From: Bog-473 sp963791995
Lineage (GTDB): Bacteria; Actinomycetota; Acidimicrobiia; Acidimicrobiales; RAAP-2
DNA: 64,000 nt
NCBI GenBank assembly: GCA_963791995.1
Contig: CAWBUQ010000023.1
Coordinates: 62,001 to 126,000 of the forward strand
Direction: 5' to 3'
Shown: in pieces, positions 1 to 8,656 of the stretch
Position numbering within the stretch: position 1 is the first letter of the stretch
Layout: every line of letters starts with the position of its first letter
The notes under the pieces: generated by a model
The model's input: only the letters and a program-made list of their open reading frames with translations
What the model was told of the DNA's origin: nothing
Database searches by the model: none
Position numbers and translations under genes: made by a program

Positions 1-862
1 TTGGCCGGCGTCGTCGTGCGCGCCCTGCGCAGCCAGCTCGACTGGCTGGCCGAGCGGGCCCAGCGCCTCGAGATCGAGCGGGACCAGCAGGCCTCGCTGG
101 CCGCCGCCGCGGAGCGGGCCCGCATCGCGCGCGAGATGCACGACGTGGTGTCGCACAACATCCAGGTGATGGTGACCCTGGCCGACGCCGCCTCGGCGGC
201 ACGGCGTCCGACCCCGCCCGGGCCGCGGAGGCGATGCACGAGGTGTCGGGCACGGGGCGCCAGGCCCTGACCGACATGCGCCGCATGCTCGGCGTGCTGC
301 GCGAGGAGCCGGCGGGCGGCCGGCGCGAGCGTCGCCGCGGCAGCCGGCGTGAACGTCGCCACCGCGGTCGTCGGGGGCGTGCCCGAGCGGACCAACGGCC
401 ACCGACGCCTCGCTCGCCCCCCAGCCCGGCCTGCGCGACCTCGACGCACTGGTCGAGCGGGTGCGCGGCACCGGCCTCGCAGTGTCGGTCGAGCACCGCG
501 GGCGGCCCTTCGAGGTCTCGAGTGCGGCCGGGCTGACCGTCTACCGGATCGTGCAGGAGGCGCTGACCAACGCGCTGAAGCATGCCGACCGACCCGCCGC
601 CGTCGAGGTGGTCCTCGCATTCGACGACCCCGACGTCTCTGTGTGCGTCACCGACGACGGGCGCGATCGCCGTGCCGGTGACCCGGGGGCCCGTCGGCGA
701 CATCGCGGCCCTGATGCCGGCCGCCGGGCGGCCATCGGCGTGGCGGGCATGGCCGAGCGCGCCGCTGCCTTCGGCGGCACGGCTCGAGGCCGGTCCGCGC
801 CCCGACGGCGGCTGGGAGGTCGCGCCACGCTGCGCGACTGCAAGGCGCCGATACCGCCATGA
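1..862 (+). CDS. Sensor histidine kinase, NarL/DesK type; 5'-truncated and frameshifted
   Basis: Membrane-associated sensor kinase that should phosphorylate the response regulator directly downstream. The gene enters from beyond the left edge, so the input domain is missing. The dimerisation/phosphoacceptor helix is clear (RIAREMHDVVSHN, phospho-His in REMHD, about bases 121-160), followed by a TDMRRMLGVLRE helix and the ATPase N-box (IVQEALTNALKHA, about 550-590); the final G-box is degraded (GVAGMAERAAAFGG). These pieces lie in three frames: frame 1 to about 210, frame 3 to about 400, then frame 2, with one or two further shifts near 660. The order and spacing match an intact HisKA_3-HATPase_c kinase, so indels in the sequence are likelier than decay. 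The stop (860-862) overlaps the regulator's start. Confidence 0.75.
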
Positions 863-1617
863 CGTCCGCGTCGTGCTGGCCGACGACCAGGCGCTGCTGC
901 GCAAGGGATTCCGCATGATCCTCGAGGCCGAGGACGGCATCGAGATCGTGGGTGAGGCGGCCGACGGCGCCGACGCCGTCCGCCTGGTCGAGCTCTACGC
1001 GCCCGACGTCGTCCTGATGGACGTGCGCATGCCCGTGCTCGACGGCATCAGGCGACCCGGGCCATCGCCAACGTCACCGGCGGGCGAGACGGACCCGGGT
1101 CCTGATCCTCACGACGTTCGACCTCGACGAGTACGCCTTCAGCGCGCTGCGTGCCGGCGCCAGCGGGTTCCTGCTGAAGGACGTGCCGCCGGCCGAGCTG
1201 GTCGCGGCCATCCGACGGTGGCCCGCGGCGACGCCGTGGTGTCGCCGCGGATCACCCGGCGCCTGCTCGAGGAGTACGCCGACACGCTCCCCGATCTCTC
1301 GGGCGACGACGGCACGGCGCCGAACGGCGCCGGCGCGCGGCCAGACGTGGCCGCGACCGGCGGACGCGCTGGCGCTGGCCAGCCTGACCGACCGCGAGCG
1401 CGAGGTGCTGCTCGCCGTGGCCGACGGTCTCTCCAACGCCGAGATCGCCGAACGTCTCTACGTGTCCGAGGCGACCGTGAAGTCCCACGTGGGCCGCCTG
1501 CTGGCCAAGCTCGGACTGCGCGACCGGGTGCAGGCGGTCGTCTTCGCCTTCCAGTCGGGCCTGGTCGAGGCCGTCGTGATCCTGACCCGCCGCACCTGCG
1601 CCGCGCAACCCACATGA
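859..1617 (+). CDS. NarL/FixJ-type response regulator; about five frameshifts
   Basis: Cytoplasmic transcription regulator partnered with the preceding kinase. The receiver starts VVLADDQALLRKGF and carries the acceptor Asp in VVLMDVRMPVLDG; the switch and Lys regions follow (LILTTFDLDEYAF, GFLLKDVPPAEL). The C-terminal LuxR-type helix-turn-helix is intact: LTDREREVLLAVADGLSNAE, then SEATVKSHVGRLLAKLGLRD. The ATG at 859 overlaps the kinase stop. Reading the whole protein needs single-base corrections near 862, 1050, 1093, 1217 and 1355; each restores the family sequence exactly, for example DGI-QATRAIANV at 1050. Corrected length is about 250 residues, slightly long because of a loop between domains. 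The sequence as given does not encode it. Confidence 0.78.
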
Positions 1618-1705
1618 CAGAGGGTCGCGCCGGAGTGCGGACAGCAGAGGTCACCGAGCGCGGGCGCGCTCGACGCCTGCGCTCTGGGGCCGCGACCACG
1701 AACCC

Positions 1706-1711
1706 TAGGCT
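1706..1711 (+). promoter_or_regulatory. -10 element (TAGGCT), leaderless ABC1 kinase gene
   Basis: TAGGCT ends 6 nt before GTG 1718, with no Shine-Dalgarno sequence. The same geometry recurs upstream of about fifteen other genes here, which supports both the promoter and the start choice. Confidence 0.5.
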
Positions 1712-1717
1712 CGTTCT

Positions 1718-3384
1718 GTGGTGGACGCCCGGCCGGACCCTGAGCGTGCCGGCGCGGCCCCCTCCGCCGACACGGCGTCTTCGGCATCTTCAGCGACGAC
1801 GGGCCGTGGGTGGTCGACCCCGGCGCACTGGCCTGGCGCCGGGGCCTCGCCGGCGTGCGCGCCCGCCTGAGCGCCGCGCTCCCCTACCTGACCCGGTCGC
1901 CGCACGCTGCCACCGGGCCGCCGGGTCGGGACACGTTGTGGCACCTCGGCGGTGCCCTCGGGCTGGTGGTACCTGGGCGAACGGCGACGCGGTGGCGAGG
2001 CGTCGATCGCCGGCCTCTCGCGCCGGCTGCGGGTGGCGGCCGAGGCGCTCGGACCGACCTACATCAAGCTCGGACAGATCGTCGCCTCGGGCGACGGCAT
2101 CTTCCCCGCCGAGCTGGTGGCCGAGTTCAAGTGGTGCCGGGACCAGGTGCCGCCCGAGCCCTGGCCGGTCGTCGAGCCGGCGTCCTCGTCGAGGAGCTGG
2201 GCGGGCCCATCGACGGGTGTCTTCGCGTCGGTCGAGCACGACCCGCTGGCGGCGGCGTCCATCGCCCAGGTGCACGCGGCGACGCTGCGCGACGGGACGC
2301 CGGTCGTGGTCAAGATCCAGCGCCCCTCGGTGGCGGACCGGGTCCGTCAGGACCTGGCCGTCATGGCGTGGCTGGCGCCGCACCTCGTGGGCCGCATCCC
2401 CGTCGCCGCGCTGGCCAATCCGCCGGCGCTGGTCGAGCTCTTCGCCGAGACGATCACCGAGGAGCTCGACTTCCGGCTCGAGGCGGAGAACATGCTCGAC
2501 ATCGCCATGACCTTCGCCACGCTCGACCAGCGTGCCTTCGTGGTGCCGCGGCCCCACCCTACGCTGGTGACGCGGCGCATGCTCGTCATGGAGCGGCTCG
2601 ACGGCTTCAACTTCGCCGACGTCGAGGGCATGCACGCCGCCGGCATCGACACCGAGGCGGTCGTGCGGGCCGGCATGGTCGGCTTCCTCGAGGGCTGCCA
2701 TGATGTACGGCATCTTCCATGGCGACCTGCACGGCGGGAACCTCTTCGTCCTGCCGTCGGGGAAGACCGCGCTGCTCGACTTCGGCATCACGGCCCGGCT
2801 GACCGAGGCCAAGCGCCTGGCGCTGCTCTCCCTGCTGGTCGGCGCGTCGAACGGGAATATCCCGACCCAGGTCAGGGCGCTGCGCGACCTCGGCGCGTTC
2901 CCCGACGACGTCGACGTGCAGGCAGGTGATCGAAGTCGCTGGGGCTCGAAGGGCCGCCGGTCGACCCGATGACGCTCACCGCCGACGAGCTGGTCTGCGA
3001 AATGCAGCGCTCCATCAAGACCCTGCTCGGATTGGGCGCCCGGCTGCCCAAGGAGCTCATGCTCTTCGTGAAGAACCTCATGTTCCTCGACGGCGCCATC
3101 GCCACCCTGGCTCCGGACCTCGACCTGTTCGCCGAGGTCGAGGCGATCCCGCTGATGTTCGCCGCCAAGCACGGCGAGCGGATCATGGCCCAGCTCGGCC
3201 TGGAAGCACGAGGCGCGACTGGGCGCCGGACATGGCCGGTTTCAAGGCGGGCTTCGGGCTCGACGAGTCGACCGAGCGCCTCACCCACCGCGAGCTCCAG
3301 GCCCGGCGGGCCCAGGTGCGCGAGAAGTTCGAAGGGCGGGCTCGGCCCCGACGCACCCGGTCGGCCCGGCGACGGGCGCCGTGA
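1718..3384 (+). CDS. ABC1/UbiB-family atypical kinase; multiple frameshifts
   Basis: Member of the ABC1 (UbiB/COQ8/AarF) family of protein-kinase-like ATPases, which support isoprenoid-quinone or lipid metabolism; the exact role here is unknown. Family landmarks appear in order: the KxGQ motif (GPTYIKLGQIVASGD), AAASIAQVH with the nucleotide-loop replacement, the ATP Lys (VVVKIQRPSV), the ExD motif (ITEELDFRLEAEN), the catalytic loop FHGDLHGGN and the DFG motif (ALLDFGITARL). They fall in alternating frames with shifts near 1780, 1950, 2190, 2700, 2925 and 3215. The C-terminal region ends QARRAQVREKFEG. The start is the leaderless GTG at 1718. Length after correction is about 555 residues, normal for the family. 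The family call is firm, the physiological role open. Confidence 0.78.
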
Positions 3385-3532
3385 CCGGCTCGACCGTACG
3401 CAGTCGCGCCACCAGCATCGGCACCTTACCGGCACCTGCACGCCACGCTACACGGGCACCGGGTACGTGCGAGGTCCTAGCCTGGCCGGCGTGCCCACCA
3501 TCTCGCCCTGTGTCCCGCGGCGCGCCTGAGCG

Positions 3533-3976
3533 ATGGCGATCCGGGCGCTCGAACGTGGGGACTGGGACGACTGGCGGTCCCTGTGGGCCGGCTATCTCGA
3601 CTTCTATCGAGCCACAGCTGTCCGACGCAGATCGCCGCGTGCCACCTTCGACCGCCTCTGCGCGGAGCCGAGCGTCGCCATGTTCGGGCTCATCGCCGCT
3701 CGACGACGACGGCCGGGGCATCGGGATGGCCAACTGCGTCGTCCACGCCACGACCTGGTCCGGACAGCCCACCTGCTACCTCGAGGACCTCTTCGTCGAC
3801 CCTGCGGCCCGGGGACTCGACATCGGGCCGCGCCCTGCTGCCTCGCGGCCAAGGATGCCGCCGTGGCCCGCGGGGTCCGACCGGTCTACTGGCACACCCA
3901 GCAGTACAACGGCCGGGCCCGTTCGCTCTACGACCAGGTCGGCCGCCCCACCTCTTTCGTCGTCTACGAGATGTAG
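3533..3976 (+). CDS. GNAT-family N-acetyltransferase; frameshifted
   Basis: Small acetyl-CoA-dependent acetyltransferase of unknown substrate. The opening IRALERGDWDDWRSLWAGY is typical of the fold, and the middle holds CYLEDLFVDPAARG, which corresponds to strand beta4 leading into the acetyl-CoA loop (normally R-G-x-G-x-G/A; here GLDIGRALL after correction). The end, YNGRARSLYDQVG followed by SFVVYEM, matches the last two strands. The frame changes near 3615, 3645, 3705 and 3830. A -10-like TAGCCT (3478-3483) lies 7 nt before a GTG at 3491 that is in frame but meets a stop at 3527, so the true start may be 3491 with another indel; ATG 3533 is the conservative choice. Confidence 0.68.
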   Translation: MAIRALERGDWDDWRSLWAGYLDFYRATAVRRRSPRATFDRLCAEPSVAMFGLIAARRRRPGHRDGQLRRPRHDLVRTAHLLPRGPLRRPCGPGTRHRAAPCCLAAKDAAVARGVRPVYWHTQQYNGRARSLYDQVGRPTSFVVYEM

Positions 3977-4010
3977 GCTGCTGTCACATCGGATCCTTAG
4001 GGTCTCTCGC

Positions 4011-4097
4011 ATGCCCTCGCCGACGCCCCCGGACGTGCCTCGCGGCCCGGTCCCGACCCTGGTCCACATCCCGGCCTCGGTTCGGGCCGGCCGGTAG
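4011..4097 (+). CDS. Candidate leaderless small ORF, 28 codons
   Basis: A TAGGGT hexamer (3998-4003) sits 7 nt before this ATG, the same arrangement as the leaderless genes in the window. The product would be a Pro-rich 28-residue peptide with no recognisable domain. Its stop codon TAG (4095-4097) forms the start of the TAGGGT element that precedes the methyltransferase gene, so it could act as an upstream ORF for that operon. It rests only on promoter-like spacing. Confidence 0.28.
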   Translation: MPSPTPPDVPRGPVPTLVHIPASVRAGR

Positions 4098-4100
4098 GGT
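4095..4100 (+). promoter_or_regulatory. -10-like TAGGGT upstream of the methyltransferase operon
   Basis: The hexamer lies 14 nt before ATG 4115, giving a predicted leader of about 8 nt. No Shine-Dalgarno sequence is visible in that leader. Confidence 0.35.
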
Positions 4101-4114
4101 TCGGCCGACCTCCC

Positions 4115-5526
4115 ATGCCGCCACGCCGTCGCACCGCGACCTCCAATTTCGGTGTCGGGCGCCGCGAGTCCCACGTGGCGGACGCCTTCTACTCCCGCTT
4201 CGAAGCACCCGAGCTGAGCGCGGACGAGCACGTGAACCCGCACGAGCCCGGCGTGTCCTGCGTGTGCGGCGACGCCCGCCGGATGGACGGGTTGGCGGAC
4301 GACTCGGTGGCCCTCGTCGTCACCTCGCCCCCGTACTTCGCCGGCAAGCAGTACGAAGAGGAGCTCGACCGCGAGGGGGTGCCGGGCTCCTACATCGAGT
4401 ATCTGGCGCTGCTGCGCGACGTCTTCGCCGAGTGCAAGCGGGTGCTCGAACCGGGCGGCCGCATCGCGGTCAACGTCGCCAATCTCGGGCGCAAGCCGTA
4501 CCGCAGCCTGGCCGCCGACGTGATGGCCATCCTCCAGGACGATCTGCATCTCTTGCCCCGTGGCGAAATCGTGTGGCAGAAGGGCGAGGGCGCCAGCGGA
4601 TCCTGTGCCTGGGGCTCGTTCCGTTCGGCGGCCAACCCGGTGCTGCGCGACGTGACCGAGCGGGTGATCGTGGCCAGCAAGGGACGCTTCGGCCGGGCCC
4701 GCTCCCCCAAGGAACGACGGCGCGACGGGCTGCCCCATGAGAGCAGCATCGGCGCCGACGACTTCATGGCGCTGACGCTCGACGTGTGGGACATCCCGCC
4801 CGAGAGCGCGGTGCGGGTGCGCCACCCCGCACCGTTCCCCGTCGAGCTGCCCCTCCGGCTCATGGAGCTCTACACGTATCGAGGCGATCTGGTGGTCGAC
4901 CCGTTCGTCGGCTCGGGTTCGACGCTCGTCGCGGCACAACGCAGCGGCCGCGACGCCGTCGGCTACGACACCGACCCCGCCTACGTCGAGCTGGCGCTGG
5001 CCAGGCTGACGGACGAGGGCGAGGGCAACGCCGACGGGCGGGCCGACGCTGCCGTGACCTTGGCGTCCGACGGCGCATCGGCAGCCGCCCTGGCCCGATC
5101 GGCCCTCCACGACGCCGGCTTCCGCGACGTGCGGCCGAACCGGCGCCTGCGCGGCCTCGGGATGGCCGTCGACTTCACGGGGACCGACGCCGCCGGCCGC
5201 ACGTGGTACTTCGACGTGGCCGGTTCGAATTCCGCCTTCCGGGGCGGCATGGCGCGCTCGGAGACGGTCTGGCGCACGCTCGGTCGCGCCCACGTGATGG
5301 CAGCCGGCGACGTCGCCCCCTTCGTCGTGTTGACGACGCAACTGCCGCGCCCGGGCAGCGAAGCCGACCGTGCGCTGCGGGCCCCCGGACCGGGCGGCGT
5401 GTTCGATGCCGTCGACCTCCTCTCGGGTGAGGCGCGAGCCGGCTGGCCACCTACGCCAGCGGGCGCTGCGCCAGCCCGATGGCAGGGTTCTGGGCGCCGG
5501 CGGACGTGGCGCCGGGCGCCGTCTGA
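4115..5526 (+). CDS. DNA methyltransferase (beta-class, N4/N6 amino) with extra C-terminal domain
   Basis: S-adenosylmethionine-dependent methyltransferase acting on an exocyclic amino group of adenine or cytosine in DNA. Motif IV (TSPPYF, about residue 70) precedes motif I (DPFVGSGST, about residue 262), the beta-class order; VLEPGGRIAVNVAN lies between. After the catalytic domain (ends near residue 290) comes a further domain of about 165 residues containing GRTWYFDVAGSN, an Arg-rich helix (GGMARSETVWRTLGRA) and PFVVLTTQLPRPGS. Its D-x(n)-FDV core recalls nuclease-like folds, but the usual Lys is Gly here. A single shift near 5445 gives AGWLATYASGRCASP and a stop at 5524-5526, 4 bp before the next gene. 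Without that correction the frame stays open to 7084, which I do not believe is one protein. Confidence 0.82.
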
Positions 5527-5529
5527 TCG

Positions 5530-5844
5530 GTGGGCTCGGTCGTCGCCTGCGCGGTCGTGCGCGACGATCCTCCGCGCGTCTTCGTCGCCGAGGATCTCGA
5601 CACCCTCAACTGGGTGCTGGCGTGCCAGCTGGTCGCAAAGACTCCGGGAAGCGAGCTCCCCGCCGGTGAGCGGGACGCGCTGCGCCTCGCCCTCCACGAG
5701 GAGCGTTGGGGTGATGCCGTCTTCGCCTTCATCGCCCGGACCGGTATCGCCGTCGACGTGTACGAGAGCACCGAGCTGCACGTCGCCGCGGACGCCGCCG
5801 TGGGGCCGCTCGAGCTGCAGCTCACGCCCCTGTTCACCGAGTAG
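5530..5844 (+). CDS. Hypothetical protein, 104 residues, co-transcribed with the methyltransferase
   Basis: I do not recognise this family. The GTG start lies 4 bp after the corrected methyltransferase stop, so the two are probably translated in sequence. The protein is acidic, with no signal peptide or membrane segment. It contains RVFVAEDLDTLNWVLACQL and a helix-rich centre (ELPAGERDALRLALHEERWG), then VFAFIARTGIAVDVYESTEL near the end. Position and size suggest an accessory or immunity-like partner of the neighbouring methyltransferase or of the following gene, which is inference from context only. The reading frame is intact. Confidence 0.6.
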   Translation: MGSVVACAVVRDDPPRVFVAEDLDTLNWVLACQLVAKTPGSELPAGERDALRLALHEERWGDAVFAFIARTGIAVDVYESTELHVAADAAVGPLELQLTPLFTE

Positions 5845-5944
5845 ACGCCGGCAGCGCGGCCGCGCTGCTGGCCGCGCTGAGGCCGCTCGGCGCCGCACCC
5901 CGGTGGCAGACCCTCGAACTCGCGGACGCCGCCGCGGGCCGTGC

Positions 5945-5950
5945 CAGGAT
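5945..5950 (+). promoter_or_regulatory. -10-like CAGGAT, leaderless start at 5957
   Basis: CAGGAT lies exactly 6 nt before ATG 5957. It differs from TANNNT by its first base; the same CAGGAT, 6 nt before a GTG, occurs at 37812-37807 on the other strand. Confidence 0.4.
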
Positions 5951-5956
5951 GCGTAC

Positions 5957-7205
5957 ATGCCGAGCGACCGCACCACGGTGACCGAGCTCGGCACCGGGCT
6001 CGGCATGCTCGGTCTGGCCGGCGTCGACGAGGCGGTGCGTTCCCGCACGCCGGTCATGCACAGCATCTCGCCCGAGGTGTGGGAGCACCTCTCGGCGCTG
6101 CGCGCCGGCGGCGCCTTCGACACCGAGTTCCACGCCGCCTGGGCCAACGGCCAGGCCTTCCTCGCCGCCGACGACGGGCTGCGGGGGCGGCTGCCGACCG
6201 TGGTGGAGTGGAAGGGCACCGGCCGGGCGCCGGGCGACGAGGTGGCGCCGATCGATCTGCGCGTCGACCACGTCTACCTGGTGAGCTGCAAATACCTCTC
6301 GAAGATCTTGTTCAACGCGTCTCCCGCGCACGTGTTCGACGACCTGCTCGTCGGCGGGCAGAGCCGTGCCGGCCGGACCGCCCGCGACGTCGACCCCAGC
6401 GGTGGCGACTGGTACGCCGAGGTGGCGCCCCGCGAGCACCAGGCGCTCTACGAGGCGGTGCGCCGCTCGCGTGCTGACGGCGGGCGCGGCTCCCGTGCGC
6501 GACCCGTGCTCCGACGTCGAGGGTGCGCGCCACAGCTCCCGGACGCCCGCCGGCGGTCGTGTCGCTCCCGGGATTCGACGCCGAACGGGTCGATGGGACG
6601 CGCGGACATGATGATGACGACGACGAGCGACGGCGACGGCGACACCGGACGGCGGCCGGGAGCACCGATGGTCGTGCCGGTGGCATTGCGCGACCTGCCC
6701 GCACGCGCGGTGGACCTCACGACCGCGCAGCGCGACGCGCTCGGCGGGTGGCTGCGCGGGGGGTGGCCCGACGACGCCAAGGACCGCTACGTCGCGCTGT
6801 CCGACGAGGTGGCACGTGCCTCGGCACGACGCTGGGACGATGCCATCGGTGCCGGAGGAGGGACGGAGGAAGCCATGTTGTGGCGCCTGCTGCGTATCGG
6901 CAGCGCCCCGTACTTCGTCCTCGGCTCGTCACCGGCGCGCTCGTTGCGACTTCGCATCGCCACGTCGTGGGACTGGCGCCAGCACTACAAGCTGGCGTCC
7001 TTCGCGGTCGAGGCCCAGCCCGGGGGCCAACCGCGCGTCGGTTGGCAGGCGCAGGTGCGCCACCGGGTCTCGCGCCAGGTCTGACGAGGTCACGGGGCAC
7101 ATCGAGGTGCGATGGAGCCACGGCCGTTTCGGAGGCCTCCCCGAGGCCAAGGGATACCTCGACGTGGCGCACCACCTGGTCCCTGGGTATTTCCCGCTCC
7201 GATGA
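5957..7205 (+). CDS. Conserved-looking protein of unknown function downstream of the methyltransferase; frameshifted
   Basis: About 415 residues after correction. The N-terminal half has a charged, nuclease-like patch: PTVVEWKGTGR, then PIDLRVDHVYLVSCKYLSK, a D-rich strand followed by a Lys-bearing strand as in PD-(D/E)XK folds. The C-terminal half reads APYFVLGSSPARSLRLRIAT, SWDWRQHYKLASFAVEAQPG and, after a shift near 7080, GHIEVRWSHGRFGG followed by LPEAKGYLD, a second E-x-K-bearing strand. The region 6480-6700 between the halves is poorly conserved and probably carries one or two indels. The stop (7203-7205) overlaps the next start. A restriction-type nuclease paired with the methyltransferase is an attractive but unproven reading. 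Confidence 0.55.
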
Positions 7206-7789
7206 CGTCGTTCGACCCCGCGGCCTTTGCTCCCCCGCTCGACGTCCCTACGCTCGTCTGCGCACCCGCCGTGCTGCGGCCCTACGCCGTCTCGGATCTC
7301 GCCATGGTGCGCCAGGCCTCGAGCGACCCGATGATCCCGGCCATCTCGTCGGTGCCCCCGACGTACACGGACGACACCGGGAGGGCCTTCATCGAACGTC
7401 AGCACGCGCGGGCGAGCGAGGGCGACGGCTTCTCCTTCGTGATCGCGCACGACGACGATCCGCGTGCCGGCCTCGGTTCCATCGGCCTGTGGCTCCAAGA
7501 GATCGAGAGCGGCCGCGCCTCCATCGGCTACTGGCTGGTGCCCGCGGCCCGCGGGCACGGGCTCGCCGCCTGCGCGCTGCGCGCCATCGTCAGCTTCGCC
7601 TTCGAGGAGCTGGCCATTCCGCGGCTCCATCTCTTCGTGGAGCCCTGGAACATCGCCTCGGCCCTCACGGCCGAGGCCGCCGGCTTCCGCCGGGAGGCCA
7701 CCTTGCGTGGGTGGGAACGCATCGACGGCGCCCAGCACGATGCCGACTGCTTCGCCCTCCTGCACAGCAAATGGGAGCCGGCACACTGA
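7202..7789 (+). CDS. GNAT-family N-acetyltransferase (RimJ/RimL-like)
   Basis: Acetyl-CoA-dependent transferase of the RimJ/RimL branch, which acetylates N-terminal amines or small molecules; the substrate is unknown. Family features are LVCAPAVLRPYAVSDLAMVR at the start, the strand GRASIGYWLVPAARGHGLAA with the acetyl-CoA pyrophosphate loop (ARGHGLA), and the adjacent helix leading to RLHLFVEPWNIASALTAEAA and GFRREATLRGW. The 195-residue length is typical and the frame is intact. The ATG overlaps the preceding stop in ATGA, so it is translationally coupled to the unknown protein upstream. No regulatory site of its own is visible. Confidence 0.82.
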   Translation: MTSFDPAAFAPPLDVPTLVCAPAVLRPYAVSDLAMVRQASSDPMIPAISSVPPTYTDDTGRAFIERQHARASEGDGFSFVIAHDDDPRAGLGSIGLWLQEIESGRASIGYWLVPAARGHGLAACALRAIVSFAFEELAIPRLHLFVEPWNIASALTAEAAGFRREATLRGWERIDGAQHDADCFALLHSKWEPAH

Positions 7790-7858
7790 TCGCCGGACGC
7801 AGGTTCACGCGCTCTGCGAGACTGCGCGGGTGTTCGGCCAGGACAGGAGGAACCTTTG

Positions 7859-8656
7859 ATGCTGGTGCTCGTCGAGGTGGACGACCGTGTCGCCACGGTC
7901 ACGCTCAACCGCCCGGAGTCGCGCAACGCGATCTCGGCCGAACTGCACGGCCAGCTCGATGCCGCCATCACCGAGCTCGACCAGCGCGACGACGTCGGCT
8001 GCATCGTCTTGACCGGAGCGGACCCCGCCTTCTGTGCCGGCATGGACCTCAAGTCACTGGCCACCGAGCTGCGATCGGTGCAACAGGAGCGCCAGCGCCG
8101 TCCCATTCGCTTCGACGGCATGCTGCCGCCCCATGCGGCCCCGGTGATCGGCGCCATCAACGGCCCGACCGTCACCGGCGGGCTCGAGCTCGCCATGTGC
8201 TGCGATTTCCTCATTGCCTCGGAGCGGGCCAGCTTCGCCGACACGCACGCCCGTGTGGGCGTCATGCCCGGGGGCGGCATGACGCTCCGCCTGCCCCAGC
8301 TCATCGGCATCGACCGGGCGCGGCGGATGAGCTTCACCGGCGACTACATCGACGCCGAGACGGCGCGCGACTGGGGCCTGGTCGTCGAGGTGGTCCCCCA
8401 CGACGATCTCTTGCCGCGGGCACGTGCGCTGGCAGCAACCATCGCGTCGATCCCCAACGAATACGTGCGCGAGCTGCGGCGCGGCTACGAGGAGCTGAAC
8501 GCCCTGCGCGGACCCGAGGCGGTCGCTGCCGAGAACGCGTGGTCACGCCGCTGGATGGAGGAGCGGTTCGACCAGGCGCGCCTCTCGACCGAGCGCGAGA
8601 AGATCGTGGCCAGGGGGAGGGAGCAGAATACGGACCGGGGCGGCGCACCGGAGTGA
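7859..8656 (+). CDS. Enoyl-CoA hydratase/isomerase family protein
   Basis: Crotonase-fold enzyme acting on a 2-enoyl-CoA or related thioester in fatty-acid or amino-acid catabolism. It begins VEVDDRVATVTLNRPESRNA; the first oxyanion-hole segment is ADPAFCAGMDLK and the second is NGPTVTGGLELAMCCDF. In the usual glutamate position the sequence is ADTHARVGVMPGGGMTLRL, so one of the two acidic catalytic residues is replaced, and hydratase activity is uncertain. ATG 7859 is chosen over the TTG just before it because GGAGG (7846-7850) lies 8 nt upstream. Its stop overlaps the GTG of the next gene. Length is 265 residues. Confidence 0.85.
   Translation: MLVLVEVDDRVATVTLNRPESRNAISAELHGQLDAAITELDQRDDVGCIVLTGADPAFCAGMDLKSLATELRSVQQERQRRPIRFDGMLPPHAAPVIGAINGPTVTGGLELAMCCDFLIASERASFADTHARVGVMPGGGMTLRLPQLIGIDRARRMSFTGDYIDAETARDWGLVVEVVPHDDLLPRARALAATIASIPNEYVRELRRGYEELNALRGPEAVAAENAWSRRWMEERFDQARLSTEREKIVARGREQNTDRGGAPE

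Noticed and set aside
3776..5341. Long open frame on the minus strand opposite the methyltransferase
   Set aside because: Mirror-image frame typical of GC-rich DNA; no motif, and the plus strand carries a recognisable enzyme.
4115..7084. One 989-codon open frame from the methyltransferase into the next gene
   Set aside because: A single correction near 5445 gives family-like residues and a stop 4 bp before another intact gene; the tail of the long frame is Arg/Ser-rich nonsense until 5957.
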